A DNA stretch of 64,000 nt from Maridesulfovibrio sp. (GCF_963666665.1 NZ_OY762999.1:4269211-4333210); one strand, 5' to 3'. Counted from the stretch's first letter, positions 1-10,016 are shown. Notes: generated from the sequence alone by a model not told the origin. Program-made: numbers and translations.

Positions 1-224
1 GCAGCAAAAGCATGCATGCGCTGAAAAATAGGGATCGTCTGTTCATCTGTTTTTTATACACATCAGAAAGGTCGCTGGGAAGTTGCTGCTATCAAGGTTC
101 TTAATATTGGGATGGTTTTTGTTGAAAAAAATGAGTCAGCTAAAGCGTATCTATTCATTGGACGGAAATTGTGTAATATTCTTACCGCAAATTAATATAG
201 TTCTGCGTGTGAGGGCGTAATTTT

Positions 225-968
225 ATGAGGTTTGTTGTCTTTTTAGTTTTTGCAATTTTGAATATTGTTTCCCCGCTGGTTGAGTCTGTTTCGGCTGATA
301 CGTTAAGGGTTATGCTGCATACCGGATCTTTTCCCCCATATTTTTTTGAAGAAGGGGACAGTCGAAGCGGAATAATTAAAGATATATTTTCGGCTCTTTC
401 TAATGAGACCGGGGACACAATTGAGTATATTCGTGTCCCATTCAACCGTGCTTTGTATAAGTTTGAAGCCGGCCAGATAGATATTGAGCCCATGACTAAT
501 CCGGTCTGGCGGCAAAATTCCAAGGTTCCGGGTGTTTATAGTATTCCGTATACTGTGTCTGAGGAAGTTGTCATTTTTAATTCAAGACACTTTATTTCTG
601 TTGATTCCCCGGAAGATTTATTGGGTAAAACTATTGGAGTTGTCAGGGGCTACCGTTATCCGAAGTTTGATCCATACTTTGAGTCCAAGCGTATAATCGA
701 TTACCGCTTAGAAAATGAGAATAAGATAGTTCAGCTCTTGCTTGCCGGACGGTTGGATCAGGCTCTGATCAACCTTGATTTTGCCAACTATCAGATAAAA
801 AAGAAGCGTCTCGGTTCGCAACTTAAAGTAGGTAAGCCGTTCAGTGTTCGTGATATGATGATCCGTTTTCATCCGAACAAAATAAAGATGGTGCCGAGAT
901 TCAACAAAGCTATTGAGAAGCTGCTGAATGACGGCACCATAAAGAGAATTTACGATAGGTATCGTTAA
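225..968 (+). CDS. Periplasmic solute-binding protein, SBP_bac_3 type
   Basis: The 247-residue product begins with a Sec signal peptide (about residues 1-25, ending near SVSA) and continues as a two-lobed binding fold like polar amino-acid ABC transporter receptors. Family-typical stretches include 'GIIKDIFSALS', 'DIEPMTNPVWR' and 'LLGKTIGVVRGYRYP'. No permease or ATPase gene lies beside it, so it may be an orphan receptor that feeds a sensor kinase or a distant transporter. The ATG at 225 has a GAGGG about 10 bases upstream. The next gene is convergent and starts 17 bases after the stop. The family is clear; the ligand is not known. Confidence 0.75.
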   Translation: MRFVVFLVFAILNIVSPLVESVSADTLRVMLHTGSFPPYFFEEGDSRSGIIKDIFSALSNETGDTIEYIRVPFNRALYKFEAGQIDIEPMTNPVWRQNSKVPGVYSIPYTVSEEVVIFNSRHFISVDSPEDLLGKTIGVVRGYRYPKFDPYFESKRIIDYRLENENKIVQLLLAGRLDQALINLDFANYQIKKKRLGSQLKVGKPFSVRDMMIRFHPNKIKMVPRFNKAIEKLLNDGTIKRIYDRYR

Positions 969-984
969 CTATAAATGTTCTTCG

Positions 985-2262
985 TTATTTCTGCTTCCCG
1001 TCACCAAGGTAAGGGTTGAAGTATCCGAAGTTAATCCACGGACATTCGTTCATGATCCGTTTGCGGAAGTTGATGAATCCCATACCCGGACCGAATTCGT
1101 AGGGCTCCATGAGCTCCATGTACAGGTCGGGGTCGATGTTCAGGTTGCGCAGCTGGATGAAATCGAATTTTGTCTGCTTGGCAATTTCAACGAGTGCACC
1201 GACTTCGAATTCAGTATCACTGATACCGGGGAAATAAAGGTAGTTCAGGGATACGTGTAAGCCGAGTTCCTTGGCCTTGGCGATTGTTGCTACCACGTTT
1301 TCAAATTTGTAGCCCTTGGGCCGGTAGTAAGTATTGTAAACAGGTTCGCGCAGGCTGTTCAGGCTGACCCTGATGGAGTTGAGCCCTGCTGCGGCCAGTG
1401 GTTCCATTGCTTCAGTGATGGAACCGTTGGTGTTTATGTTTACGGTACCGATACCGCCTTCGTCGCGGTATTTCTTGATGGCTTCGGTAAGCAATACATG
1501 TTCGGTAAGCGGTTCTCCCTCGCAGCCCTGACCGAAAGAGAATACGGGCTTGCGTTCACGCTTGGCGTGAAAATGCATTATCTGGGTGATTTCTTCGGCA
1601 GTGGGAGTGAATTTGATGCGTTCCTGCGGAGAGGGAAAGCCGGAATCTTCGGGTTGCTCGGAAATACAGCCGATGCAGCGGGCATTGCAGGTCCGTGAAG
1701 TCGGCAGAGGTGCTTCAAAGCGTCCCAGAGCAAGGTTCTTGGCTGCAGGGCAGCAATATGTCAGTGCGCATCCTGCCAGATGGCGGACCAGTCTGTTGTC
1801 GGGCATTTCCTTCAACATGCGGTGGGCGCCGGCATCAATTTTCTGGTTCGGAATTTTAGTGAAAACCTGACGCTTGTCCTCATCTACTTTTTTAGCGGTA
1901 ACCCAGAATTTGCCGTTGGCATAGCCTACTGCACCGTAAGAGAACATGGGCAGTACCGGTGCATCTTCGGTATTACCGTATGCGGCAAGTCCGGTCAGGG
2001 TGTGCCCCGGGCAGGGGAATGCGGTAACCGCAGTTCCTTCCACTTCGACTACTTCACCTGTTTCCGGGTCAAGGCCGATGGGAAATCTACCCGGAAGCAG
2101 GAAAAATTCGCTGTCCGGGGGCAGGGGGATGTATTCTTCCGGTTTGGGCTGGAACAGCTCATCGCCACGGCGACACATCATTTCAAGTTCGGGATGATCA
2201 TATATCTGGCCGTTTTCGTCGGCAAAGACGAGTAACGGACGTGGTTTCTTTTTGGCAGCCAT
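985..2262 (-). CDS. Radical SAM protein
   Basis: The 425-residue protein carries the CxxxCxxC radical SAM cluster motif as CNARCIGC (Cys 192, 196, 199). A glycine-rich 'FGQGCEGEPL' follows where the SAM-binding strand is expected, and 'INTNGS' further on fits the TIM-barrel core. The N-terminal 180 residues are a separate region with several cysteines, including a CALTYCC run that could hold a second cluster. The gene is the last of a minus-strand group; the kinase gene upstream ends 15 bases before it. It probably makes a 5'-deoxyadenosyl radical. The substrate is unknown, and no peptide or cofactor partner gene is adjacent. Confidence 0.8.
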   Translation of the reverse strand: MAAKKKPRPLLVFADENGQIYDHPELEMMCRRGDELFQPKPEEYIPLPPDSEFFLLPGRFPIGLDPETGEVVEVEGTAVTAFPCPGHTLTGLAAYGNTEDAPVLPMFSYGAVGYANGKFWVTAKKVDEDKRQVFTKIPNQKIDAGAHRMLKEMPDNRLVRHLAGCALTYCCPAAKNLALGRFEAPLPTSRTCNARCIGCISEQPEDSGFPSPQERIKFTPTAEEITQIMHFHAKRERKPVFSFGQGCEGEPLTEHVLLTEAIKKYRDEGGIGTVNINTNGSITEAMEPLAAAGLNSIRVSLNSLREPVYNTYYRPKGYKFENVVATIAKAKELGLHVSLNYLYFPGISDTEFEVGALVEIAKQTKFDFIQLRNLNIDPDLYMELMEPYEFGPGMGFINFRKRIMNECPWINFGYFNPYLGDGKQK

Positions 2263-2277
2263 TAATCTGATCCTGTA

Positions 2278-3693
2278 TTATTTAATTGGTGGTTTAGGAA
2301 TTGTTGTGATCAGGGTCGTACCCTTTTCTTCTGAAGTTGTGAATGAAATATCTCCACCTGAGGCGCTGGCAATAAGCCGTGCGCTGTAAGTTCCCAGTCC
2401 GGTTCCTTTTTTCTTACCGTAGGTAGCATAGCGGTCAAAGAATGTTTCACGGATACTCACAGGAATTGCGCCCATATTGTGGATTTTTGTAGTGATGAAG
2501 CGGCTGTCTTCCGTGATATTTATGGTGATAGTTGAGTGCTCCGGTGCAGCTTCAGCAGCATTTTTGAGCAGGTTGGAAAACATGGTAATTATCAGCGATG
2601 CCTCGCCGTAGCAGACGATGAAACACTCTTCGGTGATGGGGTTACCGTCCTGCAGGCTGACTATCTCCAGATTTTTTTCCTCAACCAACTGGCTAAGGTC
2701 ACCGATGGCTGCACTGATGGCTGAGTAGAGATTAAAGGGGTGGGCGTCGGCTTTAAGTGAACCTGTTTCCAGCCTGATCAGGGTCAGTGATGTGTCGATC
2801 TGACGGATCATGCGCTCGCTGGTTTTGCGTACGATTTCAGCCAGCGGCTGGAATTCTTCATCAAGTCCGGCCTCAGTTTCAAGAATACGTGACATGCCCA
2901 CGATATTGGCTGTTGGAGAGCGCAGGTCGTGCCTTGCAATACGTTCCATCTCCTCACGCAACTGCATCTGCTGGCGCTGTTCGGTTACATCTACAGCCAG
3001 CAGCATGAAAACTGAAGGGGCAACCTGATCCACGGTGAGATCCCAAAAACGCTCGTAGGCATTAACTGATTTCAGGTAATGTAGGTGATACGATTCCAGG
3101 TCGGAAAAAATATTATGGCGCACTTCGTCGGAAAGTGCGGACATGAACGGGGGAGACTGCTCGTATTCAAAGGCAGGAAGCTGATTATGGGCGGCCTTGT
3201 TGGCAAGTATCGTTTGCTCGGTTTTAGTGCTGATCAGAAGGGCAGGAAAGGGCAGGCTCTGCATAATCAGGCCGTAAAGTTTGGCATCCTCTTCATGCTT
3301 TTTCTTACGTAGATGCTTGGCTTGAAAATTTTTTACGAAAGTAAGCAGCTTTTCTTTTGATACTGTGGAAGGCAGAAAAGAGATGTTGTTGAAATCAAAG
3401 AGCGGTTCAAAAGACTCCGGCTTTGAGGTGTCGATGATAAAAAGAGCCTCTGCTTCTTTATTCACTTCACGGATGCTGGAGAATGTCTGGCAGGTGTTAT
3501 CCTGCTCCGCCATGATGACTAGATCAGGCTGCTGGCTGGCGTAGGTGAAAAGGGTCTCCCGCGGGGAGCGGGTTATGGAAACCGCATGCCCCTGATCATA
3601 CAGTAGGGGCATGAGTGTATGGATTACCGGACTTTTTCCGGTAATCAGGATGTTCAGCTTCGCATTTTCATAAGTATGGCATGAGTGCGACAT
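2278..3693 (-). CDS. Sensor histidine kinase with degenerate N-terminal receiver-like domain
   Basis: This 471-residue protein has no membrane segment and is probably cytoplasmic. Residues 1-115 look like a receiver fold without the usual phosphoacceptor environment. Residues about 135-240 resemble a PAS domain. The H-box is ARHDLRSP (His 255), the N-box is at Asn 378, and the G-box is GTGLG (430-434), so the kinase core is complete. No response regulator gene is next to it; it sits between an EAL/HDOD gene (30 bases away) and the radical SAM gene (15 bases away) on the same strand. That arrangement suggests co-transcription, and signalling to an unlinked regulator. The sensed signal is unknown. 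Confidence 0.82.
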   Translation of the reverse strand: MSHSCHTYENAKLNILITGKSPVIHTLMPLLYDQGHAVSITRSPRETLFTYASQQPDLVIMAEQDNTCQTFSSIREVNKEAEALFIIDTSKPESFEPLFDFNNISFLPSTVSKEKLLTFVKNFQAKHLRKKKHEEDAKLYGLIMQSLPFPALLISTKTEQTILANKAAHNQLPAFEYEQSPPFMSALSDEVRHNIFSDLESYHLHYLKSVNAYERFWDLTVDQVAPSVFMLLAVDVTEQRQQMQLREEMERIARHDLRSPTANIVGMSRILETEAGLDEEFQPLAEIVRKTSERMIRQIDTSLTLIRLETGSLKADAHPFNLYSAISAAIGDLSQLVEEKNLEIVSLQDGNPITEECFIVCYGEASLIITMFSNLLKNAAEAAPEHSTITINITEDSRFITTKIHNMGAIPVSIRETFFDRYATYGKKKGTGLGTYSARLIASASGGDISFTTSEEKGTTLITTIPKPPIK

Positions 3694-3722
3694 GTTGGCT
3701 CCTGTTTAAGGCAGCGTTTTGA

Positions 3723-4973
3723 TCAGGAAGTACCGGGGATCTGGAAAAAGCTGTTTGCCCAGCGGGTGGACTCGTAATAGCTTTTTGAGACCATGACCGG
3801 ATCAAGTTCCAATTCACCCAGCAGAAAGTCAAGGTTATCCCAGTCACCGGATTCGAAGAAGGTGGTCAGGTCCAGATATCTGCTATATGAATTTTCTTCA
3901 CCGCACAGGGCCTGATTGATCTCATCTTCAAGCGGCAGATAGCTGGTCAGTTCCTTCATGGGCAGGTCGAACATAGCACCCAGCAGGGAAAAAAGTCCAA
4001 GCAGGAACATGGAATCAGCAGGTAATCCCTTGTTTGAATTCTTGGCCAACAATTGCAGAAATTTTGCCCTTTGGGTAGCCAGTTGAGGAAGTTCCCGGCT
4101 TTTTTCTTTGGGAGTCAGATCTGTGAGCAGAATGACCCGCAGCCAGTTTTTGACCATTTTCCATCCGGCCAGAACAAGGGCCTGCTTGATGGAGGTGATC
4201 TTCTGGGAAAAACCGAAAGTCGGGGAGTTCAGCAGAGTCAGCAGTCTGAAGCTGATGGAAACATCGTTTTGTAAAGTTTCAGCCATGGCCTCAAAGTCAG
4301 GTGATGCATCTTCTATCAGTTTGAGAAGCTTGAGTTTTACAATTTCACCGGAACGAAGTTTGCGGCCTTTCACATTTTCGGGACGTTTGAAATAGAATCC
4401 CTGGAAAAAATTAAAACCAAGTTTCTGCGCCATGTTGAATTGGTCTGTGTTTTCCACTCGTTTGGCTATGAGCTTGGTGTCGTATTCTTTGCAAAGCTTG
4501 CAGATACGCTCCAGCTTTTCTTTATCCGCAGACAGGAAATCAACAATGATGGCATCAGCATAAGCAATAAGGAATTCCCCCTGCGGACGTCCTTCAAAGT
4601 CATCAATAGCGATATAGAAACCATCTTCAGAGAGTTCCTTTATGGCTTTGATTAAGTTGGGTGTGGGAGGAGTTGTTTCGGGGATTTGAACAACTGTTTT
4701 TGTCGCCGGCAAGGAGTAGGGCACCTTGTCCATAATGGCTTTGTGCGAAAAATTAACTACCAGTTTTACGTTATCCGGCAGGTTTTCACCGGGAGCCGCG
4801 CAAATATCCGCAGCAACACGCAGTGTTGCCTCGTAACTGTCGGAAATATCCGCGCTGGTGGCTTCGCTGCTGCTGCGGAAAAGCAACTCATATCCCCATA
4901 GGGATTGGTCCGGCATAAGGATAGGCTGCCGGGCAAAGAAAGTTTTATCGTAAAGCGGTTTTTTCCGGGACAT
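3723..4973 (-). CDS. EAL-like/HDOD signalling protein (YuxH type)
   Basis: The 416-residue product has an N-terminal EAL-like domain (about 1-200) opening 'FFARQPILMPDQSLWGYELL', followed by an HDOD domain (about 205-400). The catalytic EAL signature reads YELLFR, and the metal-binding residues of active c-di-GMP phosphodiesterases are not evident, so enzymatic activity is doubtful. Proteins of this architecture act as scaffolds or regulators in motility and stress signalling. It is first of the three-gene minus-strand group with the histidine kinase and radical SAM genes, which suggests a shared signalling role. Confidence 0.8.
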   Translation of the reverse strand: MSRKKPLYDKTFFARQPILMPDQSLWGYELLFRSSSEATSADISDSYEATLRVAADICAAPGENLPDNVKLVVNFSHKAIMDKVPYSLPATKTVVQIPETTPPTPNLIKAIKELSEDGFYIAIDDFEGRPQGEFLIAYADAIIVDFLSADKEKLERICKLCKEYDTKLIAKRVENTDQFNMAQKLGFNFFQGFYFKRPENVKGRKLRSGEIVKLKLLKLIEDASPDFEAMAETLQNDVSISFRLLTLLNSPTFGFSQKITSIKQALVLAGWKMVKNWLRVILLTDLTPKEKSRELPQLATQRAKFLQLLAKNSNKGLPADSMFLLGLFSLLGAMFDLPMKELTSYLPLEDEINQALCGEENSYSRYLDLTTFFESGDWDNLDFLLGELELDPVMVSKSYYESTRWANSFFQIPGTS

Positions 4974-5211
4974 ATTTTAAGTATTTCCTGCTAACTGTTT
5001 TGCTTAGGAGTATATTCTTTTTTATGGAATATCCAGAGCTTCAGTGTCTTGAGAATATATATCATATCATAAATATTCTGCTTGAAACTTAAATAACTTT
5101 TAATAATCTTTTAAATTATTGATCTTGTCTAATAAATGTTTCTTGCTATCGGTTTAGCACTTAGCAAGATAGATTAGTTCAAGAACAAAGAACAGTTAGT
5201 TTCAAAGACAT
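4974..5211. other. AT-rich intergenic region
   Basis: About 240 AT-rich bases lie between the start of the minus-strand EAL/HDOD gene and the rpsI terminator. The stretch must hold the promoter of the EAL/HDOD gene. No coding region or RNA fold stood out to me. Confidence 0.5.
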
Positions 5212-5246
5212 AAAAAAAAGGCGGAACCGCAAAAGCAGTTCCGCCT
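5212..5246 (-). terminator. Rho-independent terminator of rplM-rpsI
   Basis: The arms AGGCGGAAC and GTTCCGCCT form a 9-bp stem with a short A-rich loop. On the minus strand it is followed by a run of T, just downstream of the rpsI stop. Confidence 0.85.
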
Positions 5247-5278
5247 GAATGGTCTTGCGAATGTATTCGCAGTACTTC

Positions 5279-5671
5279 TTAACGTTTGGAGTACTGGAAT
5301 TTTGCGCGAGCACCGGGCTGACCGTATTTTTTACGCTCTTTCTTACGAGCGTCACGAGTCAGGAGACCGGCACGTTTGAGGATAGAACGAAGTTCAGGAT
5401 CTATCTCGATAAGTGCGCGGGAGATACCGTGTCTTACAGCCTGAGCCTGACCTGCAACACCACCGCCGTCAGCGTTGACTTTGATGTCGAACTTGCCGAG
5501 GGTCTTGGTCAGTTTCAGGGGCTGCTGAACGATCATCTGCAGGGTTTTACGAGGAAAGTAATCTTCGTAAGGTTTACCGTTAACGGTGATTGCACCGGTT
5601 CCCTCATAAAGGCGGGTACGGGCAACAGCGTTTTTCCTTCTGCCAGTAGCGTAATTGAAATCTTTACTCAT
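5279..5671 (-). CDS. rpsI: 30S ribosomal protein S9
   Basis: The 130-residue product is a full-length bacterial S9. It has the N-terminal 'YATGRRKNAVARTRLY' block, 'GGGVAGQAQAVRHGISRAL' in the middle and the conserved basic tail ending 'KFQYSKR', which reaches the ribosomal P site. It lies 19 bases after rplM in the usual L13-S9 pair and is followed by a strong terminator. Confidence 0.98.
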   Translation of the reverse strand: MSKDFNYATGRRKNAVARTRLYEGTGAITVNGKPYEDYFPRKTLQMIVQQPLKLTKTLGKFDIKVNADGGGVAGQAQAVRHGISRALIEIDPELRSILKRAGLLTRDARKKERKKYGQPGARAKFQYSKR

Positions 5672-5690
5672 TTTATTGCTCCACCCTTAA

Positions 5691-6119
5691 TTAGAATTCC
5701 AGTACTTTGGGCTGCTGTGCGGTATGCGGATGGTCAGTGCCAGCGTATACTTTCAGCTTTTTGATCATCTGCTTGCCGAGGCGGTTCTTAGGAAGCATGC
5801 CGCGAACTGCAGTTTGGATGACTACTTCAGGCTTCTTCTCAAGCATAACCTTGAGAGTTCTTTCTTTCAGACCACCGGGGTGGTTGGTGTGCTTGTAGTA
5901 GGTCTTCTGATCCATTTTGTTACCAGTAACCTTGATTTTGTCAGCGTTCAGAACGACAACGAAATCACCAGTGTCAACATGAGGAGTGAACATTGCTTTG
6001 TCTTTTCCTCTGAGCTTGTTGGCAATCTGGGTTGCGAGGCGACCGAGAACCATATCTTTAGCATCAACTACGAACCATTCGCGGTTGATGTCTTCATCTT
6101 TAGGAATATATGTTTTCAT
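5691..6119 (-). CDS. rplM: 50S ribosomal protein L13
   Basis: The product is L13, an early-assembly large-subunit protein, recognised by 'REWFVVDAKDMVLGRLAT', 'GDFVVVLNADKIKVTGNK' and 'RTLKVMLEKKPE'. I chose the ATG at 6119 (MKTYIPKDED) because AAGGAG lies just upstream; the in-frame ATG at 6137 would place that ribosome site inside the gene. The 142-residue length fits the family. It is first in a two-gene operon with rpsI. Confidence 0.97.
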   Translation of the reverse strand: MKTYIPKDEDINREWFVVDAKDMVLGRLATQIANKLRGKDKAMFTPHVDTGDFVVVLNADKIKVTGNKMDQKTYYKHTNHPGGLKERTLKVMLEKKPEVVIQTAVRGMLPKNRLGKQMIKKLKVYAGTDHPHTAQQPKVLEF

Positions 6120-6208
6120 TAGAAATGCTCCTTGCATAAAATCTGGGAAGGGGATGTATACAAAGTTTGACCGTTGGCTGTCAAGCTTAAAAATCCCTTT
6201 TTCTCAGA

Positions 6209-8851
6209 CTATGAATCTGCAACCAGTTTCTTAAGGGTTGCGAATGCTTTTTCAATACCAGCGGGGTTGGTACCACCGGCCTGCGCCATATCAGGCCTGC
6301 CGCCACCACCGCCGCCTACCTCAGCCGCAACGGGTTTGATTAATGCGCCTGCCTGGAATCTATCGTGCAAGTCCTTGGTCACGGCGATAATCAGGGAAAC
6401 TTTGTTGTCATCAACCTGTGCCACCAGACAGAAGATGCCGGAATCCATTTTGGATCTCAGTGCATCGGCCTGATCACGCAGGGCTTTGACATTTGTAACT
6501 TCGAGCTTGGCTGCGAGTACTTTTACTCCGCCAATCTCTTCTATGGAACTCATCAGGTCCGCACCTGCACCGGAAGCCAGTTTTGACTGAAGCTTGTCGT
6601 TGGCTTTGGTAAGTTCCTTCACCTGAGACTGCAGAGTCGCAATTTTGTCGACCAGCTGTCCGGGTGCTGCTTTGAGCATAGCTGAAGATGTAACGACTTC
6701 GGCGCGCTGCTCCTGCAGAAATTTAAGTGAATTCCAGCCGGTTGCGGCTTCGATGCGGCGGATACCCGCAGCTACACCGGACTCGGACTGGATCATGAAG
6801 GTTCCGGCTTCACCGGTTGCCTTAAGGTGGGTACCACCGCAAAGCTCCATGGATTCGCCCGGAATTTCAACAACTCTGACAACATCACCATACTTTTCGC
6901 CGAACAATGCAGTTGCACCTTTGGCTACTGCTTCGTCATTGCTCATCTCCTGAACGACTACGGGAGTGTCGCCCAGTATAGCACGGTTTACCTCATTTTC
7001 AACCTCCCCGATTTCTTCGGGAGTCATGGCTGCAATGTGGGTGAAGTCAAAACGCAGCCGATCAGGTCCCACCAGTGACCCGGACTGCTTAACGTGGTCG
7101 CCCAGAACTTTCTTAAGAGCAGCGTGGAGCAGGTGTGTAACTGTGTGATTACGTTCTGTAGCTGTTCTGGTCTCAGGGCTGACCTCAAGCTTGGCTTCCT
7201 GCTCAAGCAGCAGTTCGCCTTCGCTTACGAAAACCTTTGATGCGGTAAGGTCTGCGGAAGCCTTTACGGTTTCCAGCACTTCTGCATTACCGGTAAGAGT
7301 GCCTATAGCACCGGTATCGCCCATCTGACCGCCTGATTCACCGTAGAAGGGAGTTGCGGCAGTAATGATCCAGCCGCCGTTGCCCTGAGTGATGCGCTCA
7401 AGATGTTCGCCTTCTTCGGAAAGCAGGTTGACGATGCGGGATTCAGTGGTCAGTTCAGAGTATCCGGTGAAGCTGTTTTTGAGTCCAGCTTCCAGAACCT
7501 GACGGAAGATGGCACCGGAGTTCTTTTCACCGGAACCTTTCCATGCTGCCTTGGCGCGATCCTTCTGCTCTTTCATGGCGGCGTTGAAGCCGACTTCGTC
7601 AACTTTGAATTCCTGCTTCTCAGCAACATCGTTGATGATGTCCAGCGGGAAGCCGTAGGTATCGTAAAGTTTGAAGGCGGTCTCACCGGAGATGAGGTCC
7701 TTACCGTTTTTTTTCAGCTCTTCCATTTCCTCTTCGAGGATGATCAGGCCCTTATCAAGAGTCTGGCTGAAGCGCTCTTCCTCTTCCTTGACCATGCGGG
7801 CCATGAAATCCTTGTTGCTCAGCAGTTCGGGGAACTGACTGCTCATCTGCTCAACAACCATAGCGGTAGTTTCATGCAGGAAGGGGTCGGTCAGGCCGAG
7901 CAGGCGACCGAAACGGAATGCACGGCGGATCAGGCGACGCAGTACGTATCCGCGACCTTCGTTGGAAGGCAGGATCTGGTCGGTGATCAGGAAAGCAATG
8001 GAGCGGGAATGGTCGGCAATAACCTGCAATGCAGTGTCGATCTCGCCGTCTTCCTTGTATTTAACGCCGGCTTTCTTGGCTACAGCCTGAATCATGGGCT
8101 GGAAAATATCGGTCTCAAAGTTGGACTGTACACCCTGACAAACCGCGGTGATGCGCTCAAGGCCCATTCCGGTGTCAATGGAGGGGCGGGGCAGGGGGAC
8201 TCGGTTGCCTTCCTCGTCCTGATCGTACTGCATGAACACGAGGTTCCAGATCTCAAGAAAACGGTCGCAGTCGCATTTCCCGATGCCGCAGTCAGGGCCG
8301 CAGCTCATGTCTTCGCCCTGATCAATATGGACTTCGGAGCAGGGACCGCAGGGGCCGGTGTCGCCCATGGACCAGAAGTTGTCCTTCTCTCCGAGGCGGT
8401 AGATGCGCTCAGCCGGGAAGTTTACGACTTTCTGCCACAGTTCATCAGCTTCGTCGTCATCTGTGTAGATGGTGACGTAAAGTTTATCTTTGGGCAGCCC
8501 TAATTCTTCAGTAAGGAAGCCCCAGCAAAATTTAATGGCGTCTTCTTTAAAATAGTCGCCGAAAGAGAAGTTACCCAGCATTTCAAAGAAGGTGTGGTGG
8601 CGTGCGGTACGTCCTACGTTTTCAAGGTCGTTGTGCTTGCCGCCTACGCGCAGACACTTCTGTGAAGTGGTAGCCCTTACGTAATCCCTTTTTTCCTGAC
8701 CGAGGAATGTGTTCTTGAACTGAACCATACCCGCGTTGGTAAAAAGCAGAGTCGGGTCGTCTTTGGGAACGAGGGATGAGCTGTCTACGATTGTATGACC
8801 GTTCTTTTCGAAATACTTAAGGAATTTTTCTCTGATTTCACTGGCCTTCAT
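6209..8851 (-). CDS. alaS: Alanyl-tRNA synthetase
   Basis: The 880-residue enzyme charges tRNA-Ala. It has the class II catalytic domain (motif 1 near 'FTNAGMVQFKNTFLG'), the editing domain with zinc ligands HTVTHLLH and CGGTH, and the C-terminal DHHA1 domain ending in a glycine-rich 'EVGGGGGGRPDMAQAGG'. The family's usual length is about 875, so it is complete. It follows recA on the same strand after about 110 bases that contain two hairpins. A recA-alaS order is common in delta-proteobacteria. Confidence 0.98.
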   Translation of the reverse strand: MKASEIREKFLKYFEKNGHTIVDSSSLVPKDDPTLLFTNAGMVQFKNTFLGQEKRDYVRATTSQKCLRVGGKHNDLENVGRTARHHTFFEMLGNFSFGDYFKEDAIKFCWGFLTEELGLPKDKLYVTIYTDDDEADELWQKVVNFPAERIYRLGEKDNFWSMGDTGPCGPCSEVHIDQGEDMSCGPDCGIGKCDCDRFLEIWNLVFMQYDQDEEGNRVPLPRPSIDTGMGLERITAVCQGVQSNFETDIFQPMIQAVAKKAGVKYKEDGEIDTALQVIADHSRSIAFLITDQILPSNEGRGYVLRRLIRRAFRFGRLLGLTDPFLHETTAMVVEQMSSQFPELLSNKDFMARMVKEEEERFSQTLDKGLIILEEEMEELKKNGKDLISGETAFKLYDTYGFPLDIINDVAEKQEFKVDEVGFNAAMKEQKDRAKAAWKGSGEKNSGAIFRQVLEAGLKNSFTGYSELTTESRIVNLLSEEGEHLERITQGNGGWIITAATPFYGESGGQMGDTGAIGTLTGNAEVLETVKASADLTASKVFVSEGELLLEQEAKLEVSPETRTATERNHTVTHLLHAALKKVLGDHVKQSGSLVGPDRLRFDFTHIAAMTPEEIGEVENEVNRAILGDTPVVVQEMSNDEAVAKGATALFGEKYGDVVRVVEIPGESMELCGGTHLKATGEAGTFMIQSESGVAAGIRRIEAATGWNSLKFLQEQRAEVVTSSAMLKAAPGQLVDKIATLQSQVKELTKANDKLQSKLASGAGADLMSSIEEIGGVKVLAAKLEVTNVKALRDQADALRSKMDSGIFCLVAQVDDNKVSLIIAVTKDLHDRFQAGALIKPVAAEVGGGGGGRPDMAQAGGTNPAGIEKAFATLKKLVADS

Positions 8852-8873
8852 GGGCTGTCTCCGTAATAGCTAT

Positions 8874-8938
8874 ATCACCGAAAAGAGGTATTTCCTCTCG
8901 GTTTTATTTCAGAACCCCGCCGAAACGGGGCTCACTAA
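8874..8938 (-). terminator. Paired hairpins between recA and alaS
   Basis: Read on the minus strand, a CCCCG/CGGGG hairpin is followed by a second stem with ACCGA...TCGGT arms. Neither has a long T run directly after it. They may attenuate or process the recA transcript before alaS rather than end it fully. Confidence 0.4.
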
Positions 8939-8960
8939 ATCTATGCTGGGCCAACAGGCT

Positions 8961-10016
8961 TTACTCTGTCGGGACCTGTTCGTCAACCTTCTCGTCCGGG
9001 TCCTCTTTCATGCCGAGGTGAATGAGAAGTTTGTCTTCAATCTGCTGGCGTAGTTCCGGTGTTTCTGTGAGGAACTGGCGTACGTTTTCTTTACCCTGTC
9101 CAAGACGTTCGGAGCCGAAAGCGTACCATGCACCGGATTTGTCCACGATACCGTGCTCAACACCGAGGTCGAGAAGCTCACCTTCGCGGGACATGCCTGT
9201 TCCATAAAGTATATCGACCAGAGCTTCACGGAACGGCGGCGCAACCTTGTTCTTAATGATCTTGATTCTGGTGCGTGAACCGTAAACTTCTTCCTTGTCT
9301 TTCAGGGTCTGGATTTTACGGATGTCCAGACGAATGGAAGAGTAAAATTTAAGCGCGTTACCACCGGAAGTTGTTTCAGGACTGCCGTATCCGGTCATGC
9401 CGATCTTCATACGGATCTGGTTGATGAACAGTACGACGGCCTTGGATTTGTGGATGGTACCGGTCAGTTTTCTCAGGGCATGTGACATGAGTCGTGCCTG
9501 TCCGCCGACCTGGGTTTCACCCATGTTTCCTTCCAGTTCAGCCTGTGGGATAAGTGCTGCAACGGAGTCGATGATAACGATATCAACTGCGCCGGAGCGG
9601 ACCAGCAGGTCAGTGATTTCGAGGGCCTGCTCTCCGTAGTCAGGCTGGGAGATGAGCAGTTCATCAGTGTTTACGCCGAGTCTTTTGGCGTACTTCACAT
9701 CAAGAGCATGTTCCGCATCTACAAATGCAGCAGTTCCGCCCAGCTTTTGGCATTCCGCGATGACATGCAGAGCCAGAGTTGTTTTACCGGAAGATTCCGG
9801 ACCGTACACCTCAGTTATCCTGCCTTTGGGGATACCGCCGATGCCCAGAGCCATATCGAGGCTGATGGAACCGGTGGGGATGACCGGAATATTGTGCGAG
9901 GCTTCAGAATCAAGGCGCATGATGGAGCCCTTACCGAACTTGCGTTCGATGGTGGTCAGGGCTGTACTCAGGGCTGCCTTGCGGAGGTCGTCGGAATTTT
10001 CATTTTTCTTGCTCAT
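8961..10016 (-). CDS. recA: Recombinase A
   Basis: The 351-residue protein has the Walker A motif GPESSGKT, a Walker B strand 'VDIVIIDSVAALIP', the L1 region 'MGETQVGGQARLMSHALRKL' and L2 'KIGMTGYGSPETTSGGNALK'. These identify RecA, the ATP-dependent DNA strand-exchange protein and SOS co-protease. The acidic C-tail (KEDPDEKVDEQ) is present. No recX or lexA gene is adjacent. A near-palindrome in the leader (10033-10046) could be an SOS operator. Confidence 0.98.
   Translation of the reverse strand: MSKKNENSDDLRKAALSTALTTIERKFGKGSIMRLDSEASHNIPVIPTGSISLDMALGIGGIPKGRITEVYGPESSGKTTLALHVIAECQKLGGTAAFVDAEHALDVKYAKRLGVNTDELLISQPDYGEQALEITDLLVRSGAVDIVIIDSVAALIPQAELEGNMGETQVGGQARLMSHALRKLTGTIHKSKAVVLFINQIRMKIGMTGYGSPETTSGGNALKFYSSIRLDIRKIQTLKDKEEVYGSRTRIKIIKNKVAPPFREALVDILYGTGMSREGELLDLGVEHGIVDKSGAWYAFGSERLGQGKENVRQFLTETPELRQQIEDKLLIHLGMKEDPDEKVDEQVPTE

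Noticed and set aside
7403..8503. 366-residue open frame on the plus strand
   Set aside because: It is antisense to alaS and its protein has no family features; the frame stays open because of the alaS codon use.
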